A stretch of 64,000 nucleotides of DNA from Micromonospora sp. DSM 45708 (GTDB lineage: Bacteria; Actinomycetota; Actinomycetes; Mycobacteriales; Micromonosporaceae): the NCBI RefSeq assembly GCF_039566955.1, contig NZ_CP154796.1:558001-622000 (forward strand). Direction: 5' to 3'. Below, piece after piece: positions 15,666 through 24,681 of the stretch. The position numbers and the translations under genes were made by a program. The notes under the pieces were generated by a model that saw only the letters and a list, made by a program, of their open reading frames with translations, was not told the DNA's origin and searched no databases. How positions within the stretch are numbered: position 1 is the first letter of the stretch; each line of letters begins with the position of its first letter.

Positions 15666-15917
15666 ATGGCTGGATGGAACAGATGGTGGGGCCGCCTGAG
15701 CGCGGTCATCGGTACGGTCGTGCTCTCGGTCTTCGTACCGGTTGCGGCCTGGGCGTCGACCGGGACCGGTGAGGTCGTGGTGGAGGCCGCGCGACGGCGT
15801 TCCCGGGGCGGCGGCTTCGGCATCCTCGGCCTGCTCTGCTGCCTGGTGGTGGTCGGCGGGATCGTGCTGCTGGTGCTGATGTTGATGCGGAACCGGCGGA
15901 ACCGCCCGCCGCGCTGA
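15666..15917 (+). CDS. Small membrane protein of unknown function
   Basis: An 83-residue protein starting at ATG 15666 after a G-rich ribosome site. It has an N-terminal hydrophobic segment (about 12-30) that could be a signal peptide or anchor, a short basic loop ARRRSRGGG, and a second strong transmembrane segment (about 49-72) containing CC, followed by a basic tail. No family is recognised. It is monocistronic and converges with the solute-binding protein gene. Confidence 0.65.
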   Translation: MAGWNRWWGRLSAVIGTVVLSVFVPVAAWASTGTGEVVVEAARRRSRGGGFGILGLLCCLVVVGGIVLLVLMLMRNRRNRPPR

Positions 15918-15931
15918 CGTGTCGGTGCCGA

Positions 15932-15971
15932 CGGGCCCCCGACCGCGCCGCGTGCGTCGAGCGGGGGCCCG
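15932..15971. terminator. Hairpin between convergent genes
   Basis: CGGGCCCCCG (15932-15941) pairs perfectly with 15962-15971; 20-nt loop. Confidence 0.55.
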
Positions 15972-15977
15972 CAGCCG

Positions 15978-17327
15978 TCAGCCGGCGAGGGCGGCGTTCG
16001 CCCGGGCCATGAACCGCGACGTCGCGCTGCGGGCGCCGGCCCGCTTGCCCCGGATGCTCTCCGCCGCGTCGATGAGCAGGGTCCGCACCGCGGCGTGTCC
16101 CTTCGGCGGCGGCGCGGGCGCGGGGCCGGCCAGCCCGTCCAACTCGACGCCCAGGGCGGCCACCCGCTTCTCGGTCCGGTCGGTGACGCCGGCGGCGACG
16201 TACGTGCGGACCTGCGTGCTGGGGTTCAGGCCGCGTTCGAAGCCGAGGATCCGGCCGGCCGCCACGTTCGTGGTCAGGAAGTTGAGCACGTCCACCACCA
16301 CGCCCGGGTGGCGGGTCCCGCGGAAGCCGGCCCAGTACATCGACGCGCGGGGCCACTGCGCGGCCGGGGTGCCGGGGAAGGCGACCGCGCCCAGCTCGTC
16401 CCCGGTCAGGCGTTGCAGCTCCGGCAACTGGTGCGACCAGGCGAAGGACGCCGCGGCGTGCCCGGTGACCACGAGCTGACGGGACAGCTCGCCGCTGTCC
16501 GCCTGTTCCACCAGGGCGGCGCTCGGGGTGGCCCGGTCGAAGCGGGCGACCTCCCAGAACTCGAACCAGTCGAGCAGTTCGGCCGAGCTGAAGCCGAGCT
16601 GCCGGCCCTGGTACAGCTCGCTGCCCTGCCCGCGCAGCCAGAGCCAGAGCGCCCGGTAGTCGCCGGAGGGATCCATGGTGCCGGCCACCCGGTTGCCGGA
16701 GGCCCGGGTGACGCGGGCGGCCCAGCGGGCGTACTCCTTCCAGGACATGCCGGTGCGCGGCTCGGGCTGGTCCAGCCGGCGCAGCAGGTCCCGGTTGAAG
16801 ACCAGCGCCGCGTTGGTCTGCGCGGCGGGCACCGCCACGGTGCGCTCGTCCACCCGGGCGTAGCGGGCCAACTGCTCCGGCAGGCCGCGCAGGTCGAGCC
16901 GCTCGTCGGTGATGTGGCGGGTGAGGTCGAGCAGGATGTCGCGGCGGTCGTACTCGGTGAGCAGCGTGTCGTCGATCTGGAACAGGTCGGGCACGTTGCC
17001 GCCGGTGGCCTGGGTGGCGAGCCGGTCGTAGTAGCCGTTCAGCCCCTGCCAGGTGATCCGGAAGCTGACCCGGGGACTCTGCTGGGTGTAGAGGCGGAGC
17101 GCCTGCTCGGTGGCCTGGGCCCGGCGGTTGCCGCCCCACCAGAACACCGACAGCTCGACCGGTTCGTCGACGGCAGCCGCCTCCTCCTCCGGGCCGCAGC
17201 CGGCCAGCCCGCCGGCGAGCAGCGGCAGGCCGGTGAGCGCGCCGAGGAACCGCCGCCGGTCGAGGCCGGGACGGGGGACGGACCACTGAGCGCGCACGGT
17301 CTCTCCGAGGGTGGGTGGACGGATCAT
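15978..17327 (-). CDS. ABC transporter substrate-binding lipoprotein (family 1)
   Basis: A 449-residue extracellular solute-binding protein. The N-terminus has a twin-arginine-like RRRFLGAL and a lipobox LAGC (about 37-40), so export and lipid anchoring are expected. The mature part begins with VELSVFWWGGNRRAQATEQA and contains YDRLATQATGGNVPDLFQID, typical of sugar-binding proteins of ABC importers. No permease or ATPase gene is adjacent, so the partner is encoded elsewhere or lost. The ATG at 17327 is chosen because longer readings add low-complexity sequence. It is divergent from purC. Confidence 0.85.
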   Translation of the reverse strand: MIRPPTLGETVRAQWSVPRPGLDRRRFLGALTGLPLLAGGLAGCGPEEEAAAVDEPVELSVFWWGGNRRAQATEQALRLYTQQSPRVSFRITWQGLNGYYDRLATQATGGNVPDLFQIDDTLLTEYDRRDILLDLTRHITDERLDLRGLPEQLARYARVDERTVAVPAAQTNAALVFNRDLLRRLDQPEPRTGMSWKEYARWAARVTRASGNRVAGTMDPSGDYRALWLWLRGQGSELYQGRQLGFSSAELLDWFEFWEVARFDRATPSAALVEQADSGELSRQLVVTGHAAASFAWSHQLPELQRLTGDELGAVAFPGTPAAQWPRASMYWAGFRGTRHPGVVVDVLNFLTTNVAAGRILGFERGLNPSTQVRTYVAAGVTDRTEKRVAALGVELDGLAGPAPAPPPKGHAAVRTLLIDAAESIRGKRAGARSATSRFMARANAALAG

Positions 17328-17418
17328 TCCATCGGCCCCGGCCGGGGGTGTCAACGGCGGGCGGGACGGCCGGTGGGCGCGCCGGTCGACGTGCCCCGCC
17401 CATGGTGTACTTACCGCC

Positions 17419-18252
17419 GTGGAACTTCTGCACTCGGGCAAGGTCCGGGACGTCTACGCCGACGGCGCGGACCTGATCCTGGTCGCCTCCGACCGCGTCT
17501 CCATCTACGACGTGGTGCTGCCGACCCCGATCCCGGACAAGGGCCGCCTGCTCACCGCGCTCTCGCTGTGGTGGTTCGAGCAGCTGTCGGACCTGGTGCC
17601 GAACCATGTCCTCTCCGCCACCGACGTGCCGGCGGAGGTCGCCGGCCGGGCGATCCGGTGCCGGCGGCTGGAGATGGTGCCGGTCGAGTGCGTGGCCCGG
17701 GGCTACCTGACCGGCGGCGGCCTCGCCGAGTACGAGCGCACCGGCGCGGTCTCCGGCGTGCCGCTGCCCCGGGGTCTGGTGGAGGCGTCGATCCTGCCCG
17801 AGCCGATCTTCACGCCGTCGACCAAGGCGCCCAAGGGTGAGCACGACGAGCCGATCACCTACGACCAGGTGGTCGACAAGGTGGGGCCGGAGACCGCGCA
17901 GCGGCTGCGGGAGATCACCATCGACGTCTACCGGCGTGGTGCGGAGATCGCCGCCGACCGGGGCATCCTGATCGCCGACACGAAGCTGGAGCTGGGCTGG
18001 ACGCCGGACGGCACGCTGGTCCTCGGCGACGAGCTGCTCACCTCCGACTCGTCCCGGTTCTGGCCGGCCGAGTCCTACCAGCCGGGTCGGGCCCAGTTCT
18101 CCTTCGACAAGCAGTACGTGCGGGACTGGGCCGTCGAGAGCGGCTGGGACAAGCGCCCGCCGGCGCCGGAGGTGCCGGCCGACGTGGTCGAGGCGACCCG
18201 CGCCCGTTACGTCGAGGCGTACGAGAAGCTGACCGGCAACCGCTGGGACTGA
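17419..18252 (+). CDS. purC: Phosphoribosylaminoimidazole-succinocarboxamide synthase
   Basis: A 277-residue SAICAR synthetase, joining CAIR with aspartate using ATP in de novo purine synthesis. Family motifs are visible: HSGKVRDVYADGADLILVASDR at the start (residues 5-26), the ECVARGYLTGGG substrate motif (about 95-106), TPSTKAPKGEHDEPI, and LGDELLTSDSSRFWPA near 205-220. GTG 17419 gives the standard start VELLHSGK. No other pur gene lies next to it in the window. Confidence 0.96.
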   Translation: MELLHSGKVRDVYADGADLILVASDRVSIYDVVLPTPIPDKGRLLTALSLWWFEQLSDLVPNHVLSATDVPAEVAGRAIRCRRLEMVPVECVARGYLTGGGLAEYERTGAVSGVPLPRGLVEASILPEPIFTPSTKAPKGEHDEPITYDQVVDKVGPETAQRLREITIDVYRRGAEIAADRGILIADTKLELGWTPDGTLVLGDELLTSDSSRFWPAESYQPGRAQFSFDKQYVRDWAVESGWDKRPPAPEVPADVVEATRARYVEAYEKLTGNRWD

Positions 18253-18286
18253 CCGCCGGCGGTGCGGGCGGTCTAGTCTCGTCGGC

Positions 18287-19024
18287 ATGTCGACGAGGCT
18301 CGTGCAGATCAACATGAAGGCCCGGGACGACGCCGCGCTGGGCGGCTTCTGGGCGAAGACGCTCGGCTGGGGGATCGACAGCGAGGAACCGGGCGTGACC
18401 AACCTCGAACCCGAGGGCTTCGTCTATCCCGACCCGGTCGCCGTCTGCATCGACCTCGTCCGTTCCGCGGAACCCAAGGTCGGTAAGAACCGGGTGCACG
18501 TCGACCTGGCCAGCACGTCAGCGGAGCAGCAGGCGGAACTGGTCGCGCGCCTGACGGAGCTGGGCGCGACGCCCGCCGACATCGGCCAGGGTGACGTGCC
18601 GTGGACGGTGCTGGCCGATCCGGACGGCAACGAGTTCTGCGTGCTGGAACCGCGGCCGGTCTACCGGGACACCGGGCCGATCGCGGCGGTGGTGGTCGAC
18701 TGCGCCGATCCGCGGGGGATGGCCCGCTTCTGGGGCGAGGCGACGGACTGGACCGTGCACGAGGTGACCGACCAGCACGCCTCGCTGCGTTCGACCGCAG
18801 GCGTCGGCCCCTACCTGGAGTTCGTCCGCAACCCCGACCCGAAGACGGTGTGGAACCGGGTGCACCTCGACGTCCGCCCCTACCCGGGCGACGACCTGGC
18901 GGCCGAGGCGGCCCGCCTGGAGACGCTCGGCGCGACCCGCGTCGACCTCGGCCGAGCCGACATCCGTTGGATGGTCCTGACCGACCCCGAGGGCAACGAG
19001 TTCTGCCTCCTCACCCCGGCCTGA
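18287..19024 (+). CDS. Two-domain VOC (glyoxalase-like) protein
   Basis: A 245-residue protein made of two tandem vicinal-oxygen-chelate units (about 1-122 and 128-245). Each ends with a similar motif, LADPDGNEFCVLEP and LTDPEGNEFCLLTP, and each has the RVH..LD stretch (NRVHVDLAS, NRVHLDVRP). Family members bind metals or small molecules as resistance proteins or lyases; the ligand is unknown. ATG 18287 lies 34 bp after purC, so cotranscription is possible. A long palindrome follows. Confidence 0.85.
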   Translation: MSTRLVQINMKARDDAALGGFWAKTLGWGIDSEEPGVTNLEPEGFVYPDPVAVCIDLVRSAEPKVGKNRVHVDLASTSAEQQAELVARLTELGATPADIGQGDVPWTVLADPDGNEFCVLEPRPVYRDTGPIAAVVVDCADPRGMARFWGEATDWTVHEVTDQHASLRSTAGVGPYLEFVRNPDPKTVWNRVHLDVRPYPGDDLAAEAARLETLGATRVDLGRADIRWMVLTDPEGNEFCLLTPA

Positions 19025-19039
19025 CACCGCCGTCGTCCG

Positions 19040-19108
19040 CGATCTTGCACTTTCGGCCGCGGACGCGCCCGGAACGCCCGTGATGTCGGGGCAGAAAGTG
19101 CAAGATCG
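19040..19108. repeat. GATC-edged palindrome between convergent genes
   Basis: A perfect 15-bp inverted repeat (19040-19054 with 19094-19108) whose arm reads CGATCTTGCACTTTC, with a 39-nt spacer. It separates the VOC gene from glpK and could act as a bidirectional terminator. Confidence 0.75.
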
Positions 19109-19126
19109 CCGGGGTGGGGTGGGGGG

Positions 19127-20611
19127 TTAGTTTTCCCAGTTCAGGGTGCGTTGGACGGCCTTGTGCCACTGGTGAAGCTCGTGGTGGCGGTGGGTCGGGT
19201 CCATGGCGGGTTCCCACTGGGCGTCGGAGCGCCACTTGTCCCGCAGCGTGGCCAGATCGGGCCAGAAGCCGACGGCCAGGCCGGCCGCGTACGCGGCGCC
19301 GAGGCAGGTGGTCTCGGTGATCCGGGAGCGGACCACCGGCAGGTCGAGGACGTCGGCGAGGAACTGCATCAGCAGCTCGTTGCCGGTCATCCCGCCGTCC
19401 ACCCGCAGCCGGCGCAGCGCCACGTCGGAGTCGGCGTTCATGGCGTCCACCACCTCGCGGGTCTGGAAGGCGGACGCCTCCAGCACCGCCCGGGCCAGGT
19501 GACCCTTGGTGATGTAGCCGGTCAGGCCCGCGATCACGCCCCGCGCGTCGCTGCGCCAGTGCGGCGCGAACAGGCCGGAGAAGGCCGGCACCACGTAGCA
19601 GCCGCCGTTGTCGTCGACGGTGCGGGCCAGCTCCTCGACCTCGGACGCGGTGGAGATCAGGCCGAGGTTGTCGCGCAGCCACTGCACCAGCGAGCCGGTG
19701 ACCGCGATGGCACCCTCCAGCGCGTACGCGGCCGGCTGGCCCTCGATCTGGTAGGCCACGGTGGTGAGCAGGCCGTGCCGCGACGGCACCGGGCTGGCAC
19801 CGGTGTTGAGCAGCAGGAAGCTGCCGGTGCCGTAGGTGCACTTGGCCTCGCCGGGGCGGAAGCAGGTCTGCCCGAACAACGCGGCCTGCTGGTCGCCGAG
19901 CGCGCTGGCCACCGGCACCCCGGCGAGCACGCCCTCGGCGGTGCCGTAGACCTCGGCCGAGCAGCGGATCTCGGGCAGCATCGCGGCCGGGACGCGGAGC
20001 GCGTCGAGCAGCTCCGGGGCCCAGTCGAGCGTTTCCAGGTCCATCAGCAGCGTGCGGCTGGCGTTCGTCACGTCGGTGACGTGCCGTCCGGTCAGCTTCC
20101 AGATCAGCCAGCTGTCCATGGTGCCGAACAGCACCTCGCCGCGTTCGGCGCGCTCGCGCAGCCCGTCGACGTGGTCGAGCAGCCACCGCAGCTTCGGCCC
20201 GGCGAAGTAGGTGGCCGGCGTCAGCCCGGTGCGGGCGCGCAGTCGCTCCTCGTCGTACGCCTCGGCCAGCTCGCGCAGCAGCGGGCCGGTGCGGGTGTCC
20301 TGCCAGACGATCGCGTTGGCCACCGGCCGGCCGGTGGCCCGGTCCCAGACGACCGTGGTCTCCCGCTGGTTGGTGATGCCCACCGCGGCCAGGTGCTCGG
20401 GCCCGAGGTCGGCGCCCGCCAGCGCCTCCCGGACGACGTGCTCGACGTTCGTCCAGATCTCCTCCGCGTCGTGTTCGACCCAGCCCGGCCTGGGGAAGAT
20501 CTGCCGGTGTTCGCGCTGGGCCGCGGCGACGATCTCGCCGTCGGCGTCGAAGACGATGCACCGCGAGGAGGTGGTGCCCTGGTCGATGGCGGCGACGAAC
20601 TCTCCGGTCAC
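19127..20611 (-). CDS. glpK: Glycerol kinase
   Basis: A 494-residue FGGY-family kinase making sn-glycerol 3-phosphate from glycerol and ATP in the cytosol. Motifs: [13 protein letters not shown] near residue 9, [36 protein letters not shown], the glycine-rich TYGTGSF, and [12 protein letters not shown] near the C-terminus. GTG 20611 aligns with the usual start; a longer GTG/ATG reading adds 10 residues. No glpF or glpD is adjacent. Confidence 0.95.
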   Translation of the reverse strand: MTGEFVAAIDQGTTSSRCIVFDADGEIVAAAQREHRQIFPRPGWVEHDAEEIWTNVEHVVREALAGADLGPEHLAAVGITNQRETTVVWDRATGRPVANAIVWQDTRTGPLLRELAEAYDEERLRARTGLTPATYFAGPKLRWLLDHVDGLRERAERGEVLFGTMDSWLIWKLTGRHVTDVTNASRTLLMDLETLDWAPELLDALRVPAAMLPEIRCSAEVYGTAEGVLAGVPVASALGDQQAALFGQTCFRPGEAKCTYGTGSFLLLNTGASPVPSRHGLLTTVAYQIEGQPAAYALEGAIAVTGSLVQWLRDNLGLISTASEVEELARTVDDNGGCYVVPAFSGLFAPHWRSDARGVIAGLTGYITKGHLARAVLEASAFQTREVVDAMNADSDVALRRLRVDGGMTGNELLMQFLADVLDLPVVRSRITETTCLGAAYAAGLAVGFWPDLATLRDKWRSDAQWEPAMDPTHRHHELHQWHKAVQRTLNWEN

Positions 20612-20676
20612 GCAGGCACCGTACCCGCCGGGAGCGTCCACCGTCTGCCTCCGGTCGACCCGTACGATCAGCAGAC

Positions 20677-21615
20677 GTGCGTGACATTGCCGTGTTCAGC
20701 GGGACCGCCCACCCGGACCTCGCCGCCGAGATCTGCGCCCACCTCGCCGTTCCGCTGCACCCGGTACGGGTGTCCCGGTTCGCCAACGACTGCCTCGAGG
20801 TGCAGTTGCAGGCGAACTGCCGGGAGCGGGACGTCTTCCTCATCCAGCCGCTGGTGCCGCCGGTGCAGGAGCACCTGGTCGAGCTGCTGCTCATGATCGA
20901 CGCGGCCCGGGGCGCGTCGGCCGGCCGGATCACCGTGGTGCTGCCGCACTACGCGTACGCCCGGTCGGACAAGAAGGACGCGCCCCGCATCTCCATCGGC
21001 GGGCGGCTCGTCGCCGACCTGCTCACCTCGGCCGGCGCGCACCGGGTGCTGGCCATGACGCTGCACTCGCCGCAGGTGCACGGCTTCTTCAGCGTCCCGG
21101 TGGACCACCTGCACGCGCTGCGCGAGCTCGCCGCCCACTTCCGCGGGTACGACCTGGGCAACGCGGTGGTGGTCTCGCCGGACCTGGGCAACGCCAAGGA
21201 GGCGGCGGCGTTCGCCCGGATGCTCGGCACCCCGGTGGCGGCCGGCGCGAAGCAGCGGTTCAGCGACGACCGGGTGCAGATCAGCACCATCATCGGGGAC
21301 GTGGCGGACCGGGACGTGATCGTGCTGGACGACGAGATCGCCAAGGGCAGCACCGTGATCGAGTTGATCTCGCACCTGCGCGAGCGGCAGGTCCGCTCGA
21401 TCCGCCTGGCCTGTACGCACGGGCTCTTCTCCAGCGGCGCGCTGGAGCGGCTCAGCGCGCAGGACGGCGTGCTGGAGATCGTCTGCACGAACACGGTGCC
21501 GATCCCGGCCGAGAAGCGGGTGCCGAAGCTGGAGGTGCTCTCGGTGGCGCCGGCGCTGGCCGAGGCGATGCGGCGGATCCACAACGGCGAGTCGGTGAGC
21601 GCGCTCTTCGGCTGA
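20677..21615 (+). CDS. Ribose-phosphate pyrophosphokinase-like protein
   Basis: A 312-residue protein with the PRPP-synthetase layout: an N-terminal domain ([17 protein letters not shown]), a flexible-loop region [21 protein letters not shown]-like [13 protein letters not shown], and a phosphoribosyl-binding region [17 protein letters not shown]. The flexible loop and the PRPP loop differ from the common class I sequence (DDMIDTGGT), so it may be a divergent or alternative-donor enzyme. GTG 20677 start. It is divergent from glpK. Confidence 0.8.
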   Translation: MRDIAVFSGTAHPDLAAEICAHLAVPLHPVRVSRFANDCLEVQLQANCRERDVFLIQPLVPPVQEHLVELLLMIDAARGASAGRITVVLPHYAYARSDKKDAPRISIGGRLVADLLTSAGAHRVLAMTLHSPQVHGFFSVPVDHLHALRELAAHFRGYDLGNAVVVSPDLGNAKEAAAFARMLGTPVAAGAKQRFSDDRVQISTIIGDVADRDVIVLDDEIAKGSTVIELISHLRERQVRSIRLACTHGLFSSGALERLSAQDGVLEIVCTNTVPIPAEKRVPKLEVLSVAPALAEAMRRIHNGESVSALFG

Positions 21616-21678
21616 GCCCGCCGTGGCCCGACGGCCGTCCACCGCCGCTGCGGCGGGCCCGCGAGGTCGGGCGTCGGG

Positions 21679-22146
21679 TCAGCCGTCCAGGGGGCGGGCG
21701 GCGGGCTGTCGGGTGGTCAACGCGGCGGTGATCCGGACGACCGTGCCGGCGTCGCCGGTCTCGACCTCCATGGTGTCGCTGAGCTCCCGGGCCAGCCAGA
21801 GGCCCCAGCCGCCGGCGGTCTCCGGGGCCGGCCGGTCGCGGTCGTGCAGCCGCCGTTCGCTGATCCCGTGCCCGTGGTCGGCGACCTCGCAGACCAGTTC
21901 GCCGTCGCGACGCCACAGCCGCAGCCGGCCCCGCCCGCCGCCGTGCCGGACCGCGTTGGTGATCAGCTCGTTGACCGCCAGCACGAAGTCGTCGAGCCGC
22001 TGGCCGGCGAGCCCGGCGGCGTGCGCGCAGGAGGCGACCGAGTGCCGCAGCTCGGTCACCTGTGCCTGATCGAAGGCCTCGGCGATCAGAAGGGAAGGTT
22101 CGATGGGCACAACCGTACGCGGTGCGGGGAGTTCTGCGTTTGTCAT
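21679..22146 (-). CDS. RsbW-like anti-sigma-type serine kinase/ATPase
   Basis: A 155-residue GHKL-fold protein. The N box is VNELITNAVRHGG (about 83-95), followed by VADHGHGIS and GGWGLWLARELSD, the G1 and G2 boxes of HATPase_c domains. Such stand-alone ATPases in actinobacteria usually bind sigma factors or act in stress partner switching. No sigma factor or STAS gene is adjacent. The ATG at 22146 follows a GGGG stretch. It is divergent from the MacS-like kinase. Confidence 0.8.
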   Translation of the reverse strand: MTNAELPAPRTVVPIEPSLLIAEAFDQAQVTELRHSVASCAHAAGLAGQRLDDFVLAVNELITNAVRHGGGRGRLRLWRRDGELVCEVADHGHGISERRLHDRDRPAPETAGGWGLWLARELSDTMEVETGDAGTVVRITAALTTRQPAARPLDG

Positions 22147-22261
22147 GACCCCGTCCCGGCGATGCTCCTCGACGACTTTCGCGGCTTTTCCACCGTACGT
22201 CAGGGTTTCTTGACCCGCACCGGCCGGTCCCCGCGTGACCGACTGTGGCAGGGTGACGCCC

Positions 22262-23383
22262 ATGCCGTCGTCCCCCGGCCTGGTCGGCCCGTTCTGGCGG
22301 TCCATCGCGGTGTTCCGGTTCGCCTCGCTGGCCTACGTCGGGGTGCTCGTGCTGCGCGACGGCAGCCAGTACGCGCACCCGGTGGCCGCCGGCGGCGTCC
22401 TGCTGGGCATGCTGGCCTGGAGCGGCGTGACCGCGGCCGGCTACCGGCGGCCGGCCGGGCGGCGCTGGCCGCTGCTCCTGGCCGACCTGGGCGTGGTGCT
22501 GGGGATCATCCTGGCCACGCCGTGGGTGGTCGGCCGGCCGGCGCTCGCCGCCGGCGTGCCGGTCCTGACCTCCGCCTGGCTGGCCGGGCCGGTGCTGGCC
22601 TGGGCGGTCTCCGGCGGCCGGCGGCGGGGCACGGTGGCCGCGCTGGTGCTCGGCGGCGCGGACCTCGCGACCCGGGACCCGATCAACCCGTCCGCGTTCA
22701 CCGGGGCGATCCTCCTGCTGCTGGCCGGTGTGGTGGTCGGGCACGTGGCCCGGCTGGCGGTCCAGGCGGAGGCCCGGTTGCAGCGGGCGGTGGAGCTGGA
22801 GGCGGCCACCCGCGAGCGGGAACGGCTGGCCCGCGACATCCACGACTCGGTGCTCCAGGTGCTGGCGCTGGTGCGGCGGCGCGGCGCCGACCTGGACGGC
22901 GAGGCGGCCGAGCTGGCCCGGCTGGCCGGCGAGCAGGAGGCCGCGCTGCGGGCGCTGATCGGTCGCACGGGCGCCGTGCCGGAGCAGGCCGGGGCCGACC
23001 GCGACCTGCGTGACCTGCTCGACCGCTACGCCTCGACCGAGGTCCAGGTGGCCGCGCCGGCCACGCCGGTGCCGCTGCCGGCCCAGGCCGCAGGGGAACT
23101 GGCCGCGGCCGTCGGCGCGGCGCTGGACAACGTGACGCGGCACGCCGGCGGGCGGGCCTGGGTGCTGATCGAGGACGAGGAGGAGACGGTGACCGTCTCG
23201 GTACGCGACGAGGGGCCGGGGATCCCGGAGGGGCGGCTGGCGGAGGCCGCCGCGCAGGGCCGGCTCGGGGTGGCCCAGTCCATCCGGGGCCGGGTGGCGG
23301 ACCTGGGCGGCGAGGTGCGGATCGCCTCCGCCCCGGGCGCCGGCACCGAGATCGAGCTGACCGTGCCGAGGAGCCGTCGATGA
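22262..23383 (+). CDS. MacS-like membrane sensor histidine kinase
   Basis: A 373-residue kinase. Five to six hydrophobic segments occupy about residues 15-165 (DUF5931-like sensor part). Then a HisKA_3 dimerisation domain has the phospho-acceptor in RERLARDIHDSVLQVLAL, and an HATPase_c domain has DNVTRHAGG and DEGPGIPEGRL. ATG 22262 follows GGCAGGG at 8 nt; GTG starts upstream are possible. The response regulator gene overlaps its stop by 4 bp. The input signal is unknown; the pair resembles Streptomyces MacRS. Confidence 0.88.
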   Translation: MPSSPGLVGPFWRSIAVFRFASLAYVGVLVLRDGSQYAHPVAAGGVLLGMLAWSGVTAAGYRRPAGRRWPLLLADLGVVLGIILATPWVVGRPALAAGVPVLTSAWLAGPVLAWAVSGGRRRGTVAALVLGGADLATRDPINPSAFTGAILLLLAGVVVGHVARLAVQAEARLQRAVELEAATRERERLARDIHDSVLQVLALVRRRGADLDGEAAELARLAGEQEAALRALIGRTGAVPEQAGADRDLRDLLDRYASTEVQVAAPATPVPLPAQAAGELAAAVGAALDNVTRHAGGRAWVLIEDEEETVTVSVRDEGPGIPEGRLAEAAAQGRLGVAQSIRGRVADLGGEVRIASAPGAGTEIELTVPRSRR

Positions 23384-24027
23384 GCATCCGGGTGATGGTG
23401 GTGGACGACCATCCGATGTGGCGGGAAGGGGTGGCCCGCGACCTCACCGAGGCCGGCCTGGACGTGGTGGCGACCAGCGGCGAGGGACGGCAGGCGGTCC
23501 GGGTGGCCGCGGCGGCCCGTCCCGACCTGGTCGTGCTCGACCTGCAACTGCCGGACGTCTCCGGCGTGGAGGTGGTCCGGGGGCTGCGCGCCGCGCTGCC
23601 CGAGGTGCGGGTGCTCATGCTGTCGGCCAGCGGCGAGCCGCAGAGCGTGCTGGACGCGGTCAAGGCCGGCGCGACCGGCTACCTGATCAAGTCCGCCGCC
23701 CCGGCCGAGTTCCTCGACGCGGTGCGCCGCACCGCGGCCGGCGAGCCGGTGTTCACGCCGGGCCTGGCCGGGCTGGTGCTGGGCGAGTACCGCCGGCTGG
23801 CCGCCGCGCCGCCGGCCCCGCACGACGACGCGCCCCGGCTCACCGATCGGGAGACCGAGGTGCTGCGGCTGGTGGCCAAGGGGCTGTCCTACAAGCAGAT
23901 CGCCGAGCGGCTCCGGCTGTCCCACCGGACCGTGCAGAACCATGTGCAGAACACGCTCGGCAAGCTCCAGCTGCACAACCGGGTCGAGCTGACCCGGTAC
24001 GCCATCGAACGGGGCCTGGACGAGTGA
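23380..24027 (+). CDS. NarL/LuxR-type response regulator (MacR-like)
   Basis: A 215-residue regulator. The receiver domain has the acidic pocket DDHP (9-12) and the phospho-Asp in VVLDLQLPD (about 53-55), with the conserved Lys in YLIKS. The C-terminal LuxR helix-turn-helix includes LTDRETEVLRLVAKGLSYK and HRTVQNHV. It starts at ATG 23380 inside the kinase stop (ATGA overlap), so the two are translationally coupled. Its stop lies one base from the stop of the convergent DUF5709 gene. Confidence 0.95.
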   Translation: MSIRVMVVDDHPMWREGVARDLTEAGLDVVATSGEGRQAVRVAAAARPDLVVLDLQLPDVSGVEVVRGLRAALPEVRVLMLSASGEPQSVLDAVKAGATGYLIKSAAPAEFLDAVRRTAAGEPVFTPGLAGLVLGEYRRLAAAPPAPHDDAPRLTDRETEVLRLVAKGLSYKQIAERLRLSHRTVQNHVQNTLGKLQLHNRVELTRYAIERGLDE

Positions 24028-24028
24028 C

Positions 24029-24601
24029 TCAGTGCGCCGGCGGCGGCTGCGTCTCGTGCACCGCCAGCTCCTCCGCGGACGCCCCGCCACCGGCCGCGCC
24101 GGCGTCGTAGGCGACGTTGTCGGTCTCCTGGTCGGTGTGCGCGCCCTCGTCCGGCTCGACCAGCCGCCCCACCTCGTGGTCGGCGACGGTGCCGAGCTGG
24201 CCGTGGTCGTAGATCGAGACGGGGGAGTGCGGGTCGGAGACCGGGCCCGGATCGATCACGTCCGCGTCGAGCTGGGCCTGCGCGGCGGCCTCCTCGCTGT
24301 CCGCCTCGGCGGCGATGGCCGGGTCGACCGGGCCGGCCAGCGGGTCGTCGGCGGGACGCTCGTACCGCTCGCGGTCGAGCTTGTAGTCGAGCGACTCGCC
24401 GTCGAGCTGTTCCTCGGCCGTGGTGCCGAACCGGTCCGCGGCGACCGGCGTGCGGTCGCCGGGGATCTGGGCCGGCTCCGGGCCGTCCGCCTCGCGCCCG
24501 GTCAGCACGTCGTCGTTCGCGGTCGAGTCGTCGTCGGCGGTGTCGGGCAGGCCCTCCGCCTCGGGGTCGGAAACGGGGGTGGGGTACTCGTCGTCGCGCA
24601 T
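24029..24601 (-). CDS. DUF5709 acidic protein
   Basis: A 190-residue, very acidic, low-hydrophobicity protein. It fits DUF5709: N-terminal MRDDEYPTP, ERPADDPLAGP in the centre, and the conserved tail GRLVEPDEGAHTDQETDNVA followed by GGGASAEELAVHE. Function unknown; family members are common and often stress-linked in actinomycetes. The ATG at 24601 is followed by the expected family start. It is convergent with the response regulator gene. Confidence 0.85.
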   Translation of the reverse strand: MRDDEYPTPVSDPEAEGLPDTADDDSTANDDVLTGREADGPEPAQIPGDRTPVAADRFGTTAEEQLDGESLDYKLDRERYERPADDPLAGPVDPAIAAEADSEEAAAQAQLDADVIDPGPVSDPHSPVSIYDHGQLGTVADHEVGRLVEPDEGAHTDQETDNVAYDAGAAGGGASAEELAVHETQPPPAH

Positions 24602-24681
24602 GAGGGGGAACTACCCACTGCGCTCACCGCACTAACCGCAACCGGCGGGGTGGATCGGGACCAACAGGGCGAAACCGCACC

